DNA from: Megaleporinus macrocephalus
Lineage: Eukaryota > Chordata > Actinopteri > Characiformes > Anostomidae
Length of the DNA stretch: 64,000 nucleotides
Direction of reading: 5' to 3'
Assembly: GCA_021613375.1 (NCBI GenBank)
Contig: CM038715.1
Coordinates: forward strand, 62,001 to 126,000
Part shown: positions 1 through 10,568 of the stretch, piece by piece
How positions within the stretch are numbered: position 1 is the first letter of the stretch
Layout of the letters: each line of letters opens with the position of its first letter
Program-made: the position numbers and the translations under genes
Notes under the pieces: model-generated
What the model was told of the DNA's origin: nothing
What the model saw: the letters and a program-made list of their open reading frames with translations, nothing else
Databases searched by the model: none

Positions 1-107
1 GGAAAGGACTGCTGTTGTGCTATCGTTTTGTGCTATTGAGTGTTTGTAACCACGGGAAATAATAAAAAGCAGCAAATGGATGAAGCTAATATCTAATAGC
101 TGTCCTT

Positions 108-142
108 TAACCCTAACCCTAAAACTAACCCTAACCCTAACC
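108..142. repeat. Interstitial telomere-like repeat (CCCTAA)n
   Basis: Two short runs of CCCTAA-type repeats, about five units in all, are separated by a small interruption (aaaacta). The block ends at cctgcatgca. The vertebrate telomere unit is TTAGGG, so this is a short interstitial telomeric sequence. It is far too short to be a chromosome end, and ordinary intron continues on both sides. Confidence 0.8.
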
Positions 143-599
143 TGCATGCAGGAAAGTGACGTATGGAATAGCACACTCGATTCACAGCTCAGAAGGAATT
201 CTCATGTGTGCAAGTAAACCAGTCATAATAACGACCTCAGTCCCCGAAGTCAAGTATCGATCCTTAGGACAAGTATGAAAACACCTCAAGTGAAAAAAGT
301 ACACAGCAAAACAAATCATTTGAATGGGGATATTCAAACTTTTGCCTCTGCAGAGATCTCCTGACGCTTACTGGAGAAAGGCAGTTTTTCATGTTTCCCT
401 TTGTCTAATTAATCCTGTTGCTAGGCCTGAGCACAATGGAAGTAAAATAAGTGAGTTAGTGCGCAAGTGTGTGTGTGTGTAGGACCGTATAGGCAAGTGT
501 GTCAATAAGAGATTCCTTCCAGCAGGAACTTTCTTTACATTTCTCTACTGGATGGCTCTCACATCTCCAACATATGCAGTGACAGTTAATAACATAGCA

Positions 600-1322
600 C
601 AGGGGTGTTTAATTAGAGTTCAGTACGGTCCAGTTAGAGGAGATTTCCTCAAGCCGAGGTCCGGACCACCATCATTTCTAACTTGAAGTAGCCTAGTAGC
701 TCTATCAGCATTTTATACCATTAGTAACTGAATGACAAACACATTACAAATACCGTTCAGTATATTTCAGTATATTTACTGTTTAAATTCTGAACTGAAT
801 TAATTATTTATGAACTTCTAATAAATGTTTTTTACTTATTGAAGTAAAAACAAGGCTAAAAAAACAGAATACTGTTTATATTAAATATTAAATAGTATTA
901 TATAAATATTATAATCAAAATTATATATTGTAAATAAAGCAGCATCTTCTCGTTATCTCAGTTTCCCAGACTGACCTGTTGGTTTGGAGCCGCCTGTGGG
1001 AAGAATAAACAATCTCGGTCCATTCCTGGTTAAAACAGTCAGGTTTCTTTCTCCGACCTGCTTGTGTGCCCACCACACTCCCACACTATGCACAAATCTG
1101 ATTGGCTGAGGAGCCTTTGGTGATCTTACAATGCATGTGATTGGTCTGTGACGTTACTACGCTGCAAAGCCTGTATACCATAAAGACAAAAAAACTCCAC
1201 CGCTTAAAAAAAATAAACACTTTCAAAATTAAATCATTCTCTATAGTTTATCACTTTTGGGTCCACATTGGACAACATCTGGGTCAGGACCGGGACTGCA
1301 ATCCGCCTATGAGTGACCTCTG
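600..1322. mobile_element. hAT-like non-autonomous DNA transposon, 723 bp
   Basis: The element starts caggggtg and its other end read inward is cagaggtc, so the termini are imperfect inverted repeats of the CAGGGGTG type common in hAT/Charlie-like elements. It is flanked by a perfect 8-bp duplication, acatagca, at 592-599 and 1323-1330, which is the hAT target-site length. There is no transposase frame. A second copy lies at 50128-51345 in the same orientation, enlarged by another insertion. The 8-bp duplication makes the boundaries secure; the superfamily is inferred from TSD length and termini. Confidence 0.85.
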
Positions 1323-1686
1323 ACATAGCATTTGGAACCCTATGGCAGTGTAGGATGCATGCCAGCTATCTGACCAGGGTTCACTCCCTTCACCCTTCCA
1401 ACGTCTGTACAAAGCAACACAGCCTTCAGTCACACTCTGCAGACAGAAACACAGCTATAATACAACATCTGCACAGCTCACCTGCACTGCACACATCTAC
1501 ACACGGGTCATCCTGCACACATCTACACACAGGTCATCCCCTGTGTGGTGACAGACCCAGTCATTTCTGCTGCACATGCTAAATTGAAGCAATAACAGTG
1601 AAGTGTGGCTCCCGCCGGAATGACCTGCTGAGTGAGTGAGTGTGTGGGTGTATGTGACTAAGCTGACAGCACAGTGCTCCACTTAC

Positions 1687-1769
1687 CAGAGAGACGTGGT
1701 GGAGATGTAGTGCACCATCTGAATGAAGGGGAGAGGGTCTGACGTAGCTCCACAACTGTTGCACACACA
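1687..1769 (-). CDS. usp54: USP54 exon: start of the finger-like segment of the USP domain
   Basis: This 83-nt exon encodes [20 protein letters not shown] and then YISTTSL, plus two bases of a split codon (phase 2). It follows directly, in phase 0, from the exon ending ...TLFEQ. The peptide matches USP54 and is clearly closer to it than to the sister protein USP53. The CVCNSC cysteines occupy the place where many USP domains carry the first zinc-knuckle half. The acceptor on the minus strand is CTGCAG after a pyrimidine-rich stretch (about 1776-1790) and the donor is GTAAGT (1681-1686). USP53 and USP54, long described as inactive, have more recently been reported as deubiquitinases that prefer K63-linked chains. 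The gene continues below position 1. Confidence 0.93.
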
Positions 1770-3086
1770 CTGCAGGACAGCAGGGAAGAGAACAATCATA
1801 TGTAAATGAACTCACAAACGCAATTCTCTCAGAAAAGAAGGCTATAAAACTGACGGTGGGTGCTACCTGCTAAAGTATGTCCTCATTCTGTTTAGCTGGG
1901 GAACACAACTGTATCATATTTCATCACATCTTTATTTTATTTAACACTGGACTCCATGCCTGTTTACCCCAATTACATTTTTTTGGTTTCCTTACCTTTG
2001 TTTGCTTCATCTTGTGTTTTTTAGCTAAATATCAATTCCAGTGCTCCATTTGTTCAAATTTGGGCTCTCAAACGTCTCTGAATGGTTTACAAACACTGCT
2101 ATTCCAGTACATTTCTCTACCAAGCCATCCTAACTAGCATGCTCATATTACAGCACAGCGTACTAACTGGTGTTTAAATGTGTTTGTTAATTCAGTCCAG
2201 ACGCCCCCTGATTTAAGCTGATTTAGGCTAGCGAAATATCCAAAATTAAAAAAGGACATTGCTATACCACATCCAGAAACATATGTGATTCCCAAGCAGT
2301 TTCCTTAAACATTCCTAAATTGAACATTTCAAAAGTCATAAACTTGTGTATGCCTCAACAGTTTATTTAGTAGAGCTTTGTCTCCATGCTCTTGACATTG
2401 GCAGGAGGAGGACAGCTACAGATCTAAAGCATTATCCAATATTTAAATATATACAGTATAATTATTTGTTTTGTAATAGTGATTCATACGTTCATGTGTG
2501 ACATAAACATCTGGGTTCAACCAATTCGGAACTCGCTGGGTTCTAGTGACTGCCTTCCAGAGGAGAATTTTATCACAGAGATCTGTGAAATGTTTATCAC
2601 AGGTGTCCCACTTACAAACTAATCCAACCTAAATAAAGGCTAGTTACAGTTATCACCAGAAATAAAACAGAAATGTTATAATTTTATATGAATTATTTTA
2701 AATATAATTACTTCATTCTTATTCACTTATAACACTTTTGAGGCAGGAACAGAAATTATGTGTGGATTCTAAATGTTTAACTGATATAAGTATGAAGAAA
2801 TACCATTTTTTGGGCAATTTGTAAACACATTGTGTATCCTGTCTATACGAAACATAACGTTTTTCAAATGTAAATTTTACATAACAGTATTTATGTATTA
2901 TGCATTGATTATGATTTCATTTTCAGTCAGTTGAACCCTTAAAAAGTCTATTCTACATCTATTTATGTTTAGGATTTATAAATAATAACTACTAAACTGA
3001 TGTTAAACTGTTTACTGGTTTCTTCCTTTTTTCCTTAATGGTGAGCTCCTCTGCTGCTGGGAATCCTCTGAACAGCCTTTACTGAC
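1770..3086 (-). other. usp54: usp54 intron, 1317 bp
   Basis: This intron joins the exons at 3087-3200 and 1687-1769. Its donor on the minus strand is GTCAGT (3081-3086) and its acceptor is CTGCAG next to 1769. It is AT-rich mixed sequence. I see no transposon ends, long repeats or conserved open frames; the 86-codon open frame near 1877-2137 on the plus strand has no recognisable domain and is treated as chance. Confidence 0.8.
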
Positions 3087-3200
3087 CTGTTCAAATAGAG
3101 TCATGGCGAACTTCTGGTGGGGGATGCAGTGCTTGGCTGTGCAGATGTCCTCTTTAGTCTCATCGGATATGTGGAAGTGGATACGCATCAGGAGGTTCTC
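3087..3200 (-). CDS. usp54: USP54 exon: USP domain middle segment ([10 protein letters not shown]...TLFEQ)
   Basis: This 114-nt exon is exactly 38 codons, phase 0 at both ends. It begins [20 protein letters not shown] and ends [11 protein letters not shown]. These are diagnostic USP54-type residues; USP53 has a different run after IHFHI. The minus-strand acceptor is TTTCTTTATAG at about 3201-3211 and the donor is GTCAGT at 3081-3086. The exon joins the preceding exon (…DDAAECF) and the following one (CVCNSC…) without a frame break, so the USP domain reads continuously across 3.1-11.8 kb. There is no stop, frameshift or unusual residue, and the exon looks functional. Confidence 0.95.
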
Positions 3201-3511
3201 CTATAAAGAAAAACCACATTTGACATTTCTCTCTGTGTGAGTGTGTGCGTGCGTGATTTCTGTCTGCCTGAACTGTCGGGGGTCTCTAGGATGTCGTTTT
3301 ATAATGGGCTGTGCATCGTGTGTGAGAAAGTTGTGTATCTGTGCATGTCAAGTTGTGCGGTCTGCTTCGTTTATTCATTTTTCACTGTCAGCACTCACTT
3401 CACGTTAATCTGATCAAGGGAAAAGAACACATCTATATTTCATGAGTCATTTTGATTCCCTGGCTGAACAAATTTAAAATCAATCGATCAGGCTGCTGGT
3501 GCCTGACATGC

Positions 3512-3664
3512 CAATAAAGAAAAGAAAGAGGGAAAGAAAAAGAAAGAAAGAAAGAAAGAATATAAAAGAAGCAAAGTAAAATAAAAATAAAATAATAAAA
3601 GCAGAAATAAAAAAGAAAGAAAGAAATCAAAGAGAACAATATGAAAGAAAGAAAGAGAGAAAAA

Positions 3665-3696
<32 letters not shown>

Positions 3697-4040
3697 ATGA
3701 AAGAAAGACAAGAAAAGAAGAAAAATGGGTAAAATCCATAAATAAAGAAAGAAAGAAAAATTATGAAAGAAACAAAGAAAAAGAAAATGAAAATAAAAGC
3801 AGAAATAAAAAAGAAAGAGAGGAAGGTCAAGAAGACAAAAAGAAAAGAAGAAAAATAGGTAAAATCCACAAATAAAGAAAGATAGAAAGAAAATGAAAAG
3901 GAAGAGGAATGCAAAAAATAACAAGGAAAAGAAAGAAAAAAGAAAGAAAGGGAAAGAGGTAGGGAGGGAAAAATGAAAAAAATGAGGGAGAGAGAGAAAC
4001 AAAGGAAAACAGAGAGAGAGACAGAGGGAGAAGAGAACAA
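3512..4040. repeat. Long polypurine tract, (GAAA)n and related
   Basis: About 530 bp of the plus strand is almost entirely A and G, made of GAAA, GAAAG and GGGAGA runs with a few interruptions (cytosine-bearing islands near 3733-3745 and 3858-3870). The minus strand, which is the gene's sense strand, is polypyrimidine, which explains several long phenylalanine/serine/leucine-rich open frames that have no other support. Long mirror-like purine tracts can form triplex DNA; that is an inference here. Confidence 0.9.
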
Positions 4041-4159
4041 GAGATTGTACATCACCTCTTTTCTCTTCTGCCTCTCTTTTATCTGTCTGTCTACGCCCTC
4101 CTCACTCCCACTGTATTACCCTGCACTGAGCTCTACGCCCCCCGGCCCAGCGGTCAGTT

Positions 4160-4690
4160 TACATGCAGGACATTATTCATCACCTGTTAGACCCAGTGGT
4201 CAGTCCACTCCTGCAGACTGAACTGTCCTCACTCTCGAATCACACAGCGTATAAAAACCACAGCACCGACAACGCATCACTTCCTGCTCACACAATAATG
4301 GAGTTCTCTCATCCGCAGCGGCGCAGATGTGTGGAGCGTGTGAGGAGAAGAGAGGAGAGCAGCGGAAATGAAGAGTTAGCGCAACGCTAATGTGCAGCCT
4401 CCCGCCTCCTCCACGTGCTGGGAGGGCATGACGAGTGCTTGGCCCCGCGCCTGCCTCTGCCTCATAAATGAGCCAGTCAAATAAAACTGAATTCACAGCA
4501 GCAGCTACGTTCAACAGCTCCTCGGCTAAAAATACCCAGCCGGGCGCAGAGACGGAAAGCCACTCTGTGCTACGGAGCTACTGGAGAGCTGCTAATTGAA
4601 CTAAATAACACTTTGATGATGTCGTCTTTTGTGACCTTGGAGAGAAAAGCGCTGCTGCTTCTCTCAAATCTATAGCGTAAAAGCCCTGAC
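4160..4690. promoter_or_regulatory. Candidate intronic regulatory stretch (tentative)
   Basis: This is non-repetitive, relatively GC-rich sequence in an otherwise AT-rich, repeat-filled intron. It contains an E-box CACGTG near 4411-4416 and a MEF2-like ctaaaaatac near 4526-4535. No coding signal or transposon end is visible. Both motifs are short and occur by chance, so this is only a candidate for conservation analysis. Confidence 0.2.
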
Positions 4691-5224
4691 ATATACAGTA
4701 CTGACTGAATATAAATGGGCAGTCAAGACTGAGCCAATCAGAGGCTCTCTCGGAGCGCTATCTTGATAGGACAGCCCAGCTGCTCAGCAGTGAATGAGCG
4801 TTCAATTGCTTATTTGCTTAAAAGCAATTATCCGTATTGATGTTTAAGCAGCGTGTCCTTTAAGGCTGTAAATGTTAGGTAAACAGAATCCATGTGCCTT
4901 AATCAAGTACAGGTGAATAATCAGGTTTGTGGATTAGAGAGAAGAGGCAGGGGCAGTGCAGGCTGGGCTGTGAGGAAGAGTACAGCTTTCTAACAAAGCT
5001 CCTCATGCAGTGCCTGGGATCAATCAGGTATAGATCACTGCTCCAGGGGTCCTTTAACCCCAGTAAAGAGCACGACACCTATCTGCAAACACAACCTTTG
5101 CTTGGTTTAGACTTTCGTACTTTTCAGTTTGGTCCCAGCCAAAACAGCAGGTGTGAAAGCTGCCTCGGACCACCAAATTTAGTCCAATCAAACAAGGCGG
5201 TCTTGGTCTGTATCCAAGACCATG

Positions 5225-6235
5225 GGTGCGTCTGAAATCGCCTACTTGTCTACTACTCAGTAGTGAAATCAGTAGGTGAGCGTGGCTAGTATGTCTGAAT
5301 ACTCAGTAGTAAATCAGTAGACGAGCGTGGCTAGTATGTCTGAATACTCAGTAGTAAATCAGTAGACGAGCGTGGCTAGTATGTCTGAATACTCAGTAGT
5401 AAATCAGTAGGCGAGCGTGGCTAGTATGTCTGAATACTCAGTAGTAAATCAGTAGGCGAGCGTGGCTAGTATGTCTGAATACTCAGTAGTAAATCAGTAG
5501 ACGAGCGTGGCTAGTATGTCTGAATACTCAGTAGTAAATCAGTAGGCGAGCGTGGCTAGTATGTCTGAATACTCAGTAGTAAATCAGTAGGCGAGCGTGG
5601 CTAGTATGTCTGAATACTCAGTAGTAAATCAGTAGGCGAGCGTGGCTAGTATGTCTGAATACTCAGTAGTAAATCAGTAGGCGAGCGTGGCTAGTATGTC
5701 TGAATTCTCAGTAGTAAATCAGTAGGCGAGCGCGGCTAGTATGTCTAAATAGTCAGTAGTAAATCAGTAGGTGAGCGCGGCTAGTATGTCTGAATACTCA
5801 GTAGTAAATCAGTAGGTGAGCGCGGCTAGTATGTCTGAATACTCAGTAGTAAATCAGTAGGCGGGCGTGGCTAGTATGTCTGAATACTCAGTAGTAAATC
5901 AGTAGGTGAGCGCGGCTAGTATGTCTGAATACTCAGTAGTAAATCAGTAGGTGAGCGCGGCTAGTATTTCTGAATACTCAGTAGGTATTGAGTAGTAGGT
6001 GAACGGTACCCGGATGACCTCCTGAATCAGCAGCCATTTTTACGTAGGTGAACACAGCACACTGCGCTATCCCATAATTCACCTGGAGCCGCGGATGAAT
6101 TCAAATTCTGATGAATTCTGAGATTGTATAGCTACTAAAACTCTCCTACTGAAATTACCTACTAGTCTGCCGCTCGAGCAGTACGTACTGACTCTAATCT
6201 AGTACCTACTGACTAGTAGGTGATTTCGGACACAC
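5225..6235. mobile_element. Terminal-inverted-repeat (MITE-like) element carrying a minisatellite
   Basis: The left end gtgcgtctgaaatcgcctac (from 5226) and the right end read inward, gtgtgtccgaaatcacctac, agree at 17 of 20 positions. A short direct repeat accatg flanks both sides (5219-5224 and 6236-6241). About 725 bp of the interior is a 45-bp tandem array. There is no transposase frame. The superfamily is not assigned because the 6-bp TSD is uncertain by a base. Confidence 0.65.
5271..5994. repeat. 45-bp minisatellite, 16 units
   Basis: The core cgtggctagt (or cgcggctagt) recurs at 5281 and then every 45 bp to 5956, 16 times, without an insertion or deletion. Each unit contains ctcagtagt and atcagtag. 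Variation is mostly single-base (acgag/gcgag/gtgag; cgtgg/cgcgg), and cgcgg variants cluster in the right-hand half. The element's own terminal sequence contains similar cagtag words, so the unit probably came from the element itself. Confidence 0.95.
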
Positions 6236-6349
6236 ACCATGTCTCGATTCATTTGCAGTGTGAAAATATTTTGTTGGAAGGTTTTTGAACCGAGTTCAGC
6301 CAGGCTAAGGTCACTAATTAAACCACCTGATAAACTAATCCAGCTAATA

Positions 6350-6928
6350 AGGCTTAGTGATGTCCTAAGGTTTACTATTCAGTAACTATACTGACTACGT
6401 GACTACGTAACACCTACCTTCTTAGGGCCTTGATGACTAGTTAATTCAAATTAATTAAAAAAAATGTTAAGTCTTTAGTAACAAACTGTGAAAGATGCTA
6501 AGGTAAACACACTCAGAGCGCAACTAAAACACATACAAATATGATCACTCAAATTATTTCATTCATTTGGTCTGAGACACATTTCCACCAAATATTATAG
6601 AAGTTTAAATTAAATCTGTCCCTACAAAATGCAGTAAACAACCAAAACTCCTCCCAGTACAAGCAAAACTCCTCCCTATGCAGTACATCACTGGGAACAC
6701 GATCCATGTCTGTGAGGAAGATAACTGTGGAAGAGGTACTTGGTTGGTTACAAAGCAAAATTCTGAATAGAAATATGGACAGATGCTAGTGTGCAAAACA
6801 AACTACCGGTGATGCGGCTGAACAGATGAACAGTTGGTAATTGGTTGCCACATAATCAAAAAGAATTTGTATATTCTGCTCCACACAGCAACTGAATTTC
6901 AGGCCAACTAACTGGAGACACAGAATAA
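6350..6928. repeat. Duplicated block, copy 1 (probable source)
   Basis: About 579 bp, from ggcttagtgatgtcctaagg to ggagacacagaataaat, is repeated at 9994-10568 with high identity. This copy has one 21-bp unit (6655-6675) where the other has three, and it keeps a 45-bp stretch (6833-6877) absent from the other. No flanking direct repeat was seen around this copy. Confidence 0.85.
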
Positions 6929-6954
6929 ATGCATGTGGTCAAAATGTTCCAGAT

Positions 6955-7280
6955 ATATATATACACATCCATTATTTGCAGCTTAATCCCGCTAGTCAGG
7001 GTCACGGGAGGCTGGAACCAATCATCGGGCGAAGGCGGGGTACACCATGGACAGTTCAACAGTCCATCGCATGGCCAACATTCACTCACTCACTCACTGG
7101 CAACTCACCTACGGGCAGTTTAGAGTGACCAATCAACCTATCATGCATGTGTTTGGACTGTGGGAGGAAACCGGAGTACCCAGAGGAACCCACTCAAGCA
7201 CGGAGAGAACATACACACTCCACACAGAACCACCCGGACCGGGAATCCAACCCAAATCATCTTACTGTGAGGAGACAGTG
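6955..7280 (+). mobile_element. LINE-like 3' tail repeat, copy 1
   Basis: It contains hallmark words of a very widespread fish repeat: the gcttaatccc start region, gaaggcggggtacacc, tttggactgtgggaggaaac, ggagagaacatacacactcc and cacacagaacc. It ends in the cagtgctgaccactacaccacc tail class. A second copy is at 56737-57033. I regard it as the 3' end of an L2/CR1-type LINE or a LINE-mobilised relative; the family name is not certain. There is no reading frame. Its last 20 bp are the unit of the array that follows. Confidence 0.65.
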
Positions 7281-8880
7281 CTGACCACTACACCACCATA
7301 CTGACCACTACACCATCTTACTAACCACTACACCACCATACTAACCACTACACCACCATACTAACCACTACACCACTATACTAACCACTACACCACCGTA
7401 CAAACCACTACACCACCATACTAACCACTACACCACCGTACAAACCACTACACCACCATACTAACCACTACACCACCATACTAACCACTACACCACCATA
7501 CTAACCACTACACCACCATACTGACCACTACACCACCATACTGACCACTACACCACCGTACTGACCACTACACCACCTTACTAACCACTACACCACCATA
7601 CTGACCACTACACCACCATACTAACCACTACACCACCATACTAACCACTACACCATCATACTAACCACTACACCACCATACTGACCACTACACCACCATA
7701 CTAACCACTACACCACCATACTAACCACTACACCATCATACTAACCACTACACCACCATACTGACCACTACACCACCGTACTAACCACTACACCACCGTA
7801 CTAACCACTACACCACCATACTGACCACTACACCACCATACTGACCACTACACCACCGTACTAACCTCTACACCACCATACTAACCACTACACCACCCTA
7901 CTAACCACTACACCACCATACTAACCAATACACCACCATACTAACCACTACACCACCCTACTAACCACTACACCACCGTACTAACCACTACACCACCATA
8001 CTGACCACTACACCACCATACTGACCACTACACCACCGTACTAACCTCTACACCACCATACTAACCACTACACCACCCTACTAACCACTACACCACCATA
8101 CTAACCACTACACCACCGTACTAACCACTACACCAACATACTAACCATTACACCACCGTACTAACCACTACACCACCATACTGACCACTATACCACCGTA
8201 CTAACCACTACACCACCATACTAAGCACTACACCACCATACTGACCACTACACCACCATACTAACCACTACACCACCGTACTAACCACTACACCACCATA
8301 CGAACCACTACACTACCATACTAACCACTACACCACCATACTAACCACTACACCACCGTACTAACCACTACACCACCATACTAACCACTACACCACCGTA
8401 CTAACCACTACACCACCGTACTAACCACTACACCACCATACTAACCAATACACCACCATACTAACCACTACACCACTATACTAACCACTACACCACCATA
8501 CTAACCACTACACCACCATACTAACCACTACACCAACATACTAACCACTACACCACCGTACTAACCACTACACCACCGTACTAACCACTACACCACCATA
8601 CTAACCACTACACCACCGTACTAACCACTACACCACCATACTAACCACTACACCACCGTACTAACCACTACACCACCATACTAACCACTACACCACCATA
8701 CTAACCACTACACCACCGTACTAACCACTACACCACCATACTGACCACTACACCACCATACTAACCACTATACCACCGTACTAACCACTACACCACCATA
8801 CTGACCACTACACCACCATACTAACCACTACACCACCATACTAACCACTACACCACCGTACTAACCACTACACCACCGTG
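7281..8880. repeat. 20-bp minisatellite, 80 units
   Basis: The unit is ctaaccactacaccaccata, repeated 80 times in 1600 bp without any net insertion or deletion. Variation is concentrated at base 3 (ctaacc/ctgacc) and bases 17-18 (ccata/ccgta/cccta/cctta). The array lies inside the tail of the LINE-like repeat: the last unit ends caccaccgtg and runs into ccacc, the expected repeat terminus. Internal block duplications are visible (7601-7680 equals 7681-7760; 7781-7920 equals 7961-8100). Confidence 0.97.
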
Positions 8881-8884
8881 CCAC

Positions 8885-9190
8885 CATATATAAATCTTCT
8901 TCATATTTAATGTAAGTCAATGGAACCAGAATTGTTTTCAAGCCATTTTGGAGCTTTTCTATTGGTCCATTTGTGTGAATTAAATATTCACACAATATAA
9001 AAAGCAGCTGTCGTGTTCAAATGATACAAATATAAAAAATATGAATATAAAAGTTAACAAAAATTAAGATACATGTTATTCATTGGAGCGCACTGATATA
9101 AGTTTGCTATTCATTTTGTCACCATAACATCCAAAATGATCATCTAATTCATAATTAACATAGTGACATAACTTTTCTGTCACACAGTGT
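8885..9190. repeat. Dispersed repeat (aatgtaagtcaatggaacca type), copy 1
   Basis: This shares a sequence (aatgtaagtcaatggaacca, then a tctattggt word, then ttcaaatgat, then a ttttctgtcac region) with 36055-36290. It is a diverged interspersed repeat with no terminal structure that I could define and no coding capacity. Confidence 0.55.
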
Positions 9191-9987
9191 TTTGCATCAT
9201 AGGCACCTTGAATTTCATCACGGTTGCTCAGAAAGCTTTTCTTTTTTTGTTTAAAAAGAACTCAAAGAAGTAGTTTAAGCCCACCTTGGGCCCACATCAG
9301 CAAGGCACAATCTTAAAGTGTGAAAATGCCATAATTACCTTCCTCCCTATAAAAAGGCATCACCTGCTAACTACCCAGCCGAGTTAAACATCACTCACAG
9401 CAACTTAACTTCCTCGGACCCCCTGCGTGGTCTCAAAGCTGGCCATGGTCGCTCCCCCACACTTCTAAAGCTACCCACATAAGTACATGTACAAACAGCG
9501 AGTACATGAAAGATAAAGATAAAACATCTGTTAGATCTCAGATCAAGGTTGACAGAATCAAAGTGAGAACAGTGCATAGACAGTGTGGGGGCTGAAAAGA
9601 GGCAGAACATGGGAAGTCAGGAGAGAAGAAAGAGGGCATGTGAAAAGAGTTTTAAAGGAGATTTAAATAGTAGACTTTAAAATATATTTGTGGTGTCAAA
9701 CACAAGTAAAAAAAAGTAAATAATAGAATAAAAATAAATAAATATTAGTAACAAACAAATAAATAAATACAAACAGAAAAAGATGAAAGAAACAACAGTT
9801 AATAAATAAATTAATCTTCAAGAATAGAACTCAAGCGGATCTGATCTGGCCAATCTGGCAACCTGACCGGAACTACGGAAGCCTTGGGGAGAAGTGCAGA
9901 GAGACACAGAGGGGAAAAGTGAACAGAGCGGTGCTGCGATAGCTTCCACCACATGGGAGGGGCAACAGTTAGAAGTCCAGAGAAGCT

Positions 9988-10568
9988 GTGTTTAGGCTTA
10001 GTGATGTCCTAAGGTTTACTATTCAGTAACTATACTGACTATGTGACTACATAACACCTACCTTCTTAGGGCCTTCATGACTAGTTAATTCAAATCAATT
10101 TAAAAAAATGTTAGTCTTTAGTAACAAACTGTGAAAGATGCTAAGGTAAACACACTCAGAGCGCAACTAAAACACATACAAATATGATCACTCAAATTAT
10201 TTCATTCATTTGGTCTGAGACACATTTCGCCAAATATTATAGAAGTTTAAATTAAATCTGTCCCTACAAAATGCAGTAAACAACCAAAACTCCTCCCAGT
10301 ACAAGCAAAACCCCTCCCAGTACAAGCAAAACTCCTCCCAGTACAAGCAAAACTCCTCCCCTACGCAGTACATCACTGGGAACACGACCATGTCTGTGAG
10401 GAAGATAACTGTGGAGGACGTACTTGGTTGGTTACAAAGAAAAATTCTGAATAGAAATATGGACAGATGCTAGTGTGCAAAACAAACCATCGGTGATGCG
10501 GCTGAACAGATGAACAGCTCCACACAGCAACTCAATTTCAGGCCAACTAACTGGAGACCCAGTATAAA
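9988..10568. repeat. Duplicated block, copy 2, inserted between 19-bp direct repeats
   Basis: This 581-bp segment is a copy of about 6350-6928 plus a few bases (gtgttt) at the left junction. It is flanked by exact direct repeats ttagaagtccagagaagct at 9969-9987 and 10569-10587. The 21-bp unit cagtacaagcaaaactcctc is present three times (10297-10359). Terminal inverted repeats and a poly(A) tail are absent. The flanking duplication marks this as the inserted copy. Confidence 0.85.

Larger units (their letters stand above)
1..1686 (-). other. usp54: usp54 intron, 5' part of the intron after the lowest exon
   Basis: This is intron sequence read on the minus strand; the donor GTAAGT occupies 1681-1686. 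It contains a short telomere-like run (108-142) and a complete hAT-like element (600-1322). Positions 143-591 and 1331-1680 are ordinary mixed sequence with short GT and CA runs; I recognise no gene or regulatory element there. The next exon of the gene is expected below position 1. Confidence 0.8.

Noticed and set aside
108..142. Chromosome end
   Set aside because: Only about five telomere units are present and ordinary gene sequence continues on both sides.
3433..4055. Long phenylalanine/leucine/serine-rich frames on the minus strand
   Set aside because: They are translations of the (GAAA)n polypurine tract; composition alone explains them.
5271..8880. Regularly spaced repeats that might suggest a CRISPR array
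   Set aside because: The units are head-to-tail with no unique spacers, and the host is a vertebrate; these are minisatellites.
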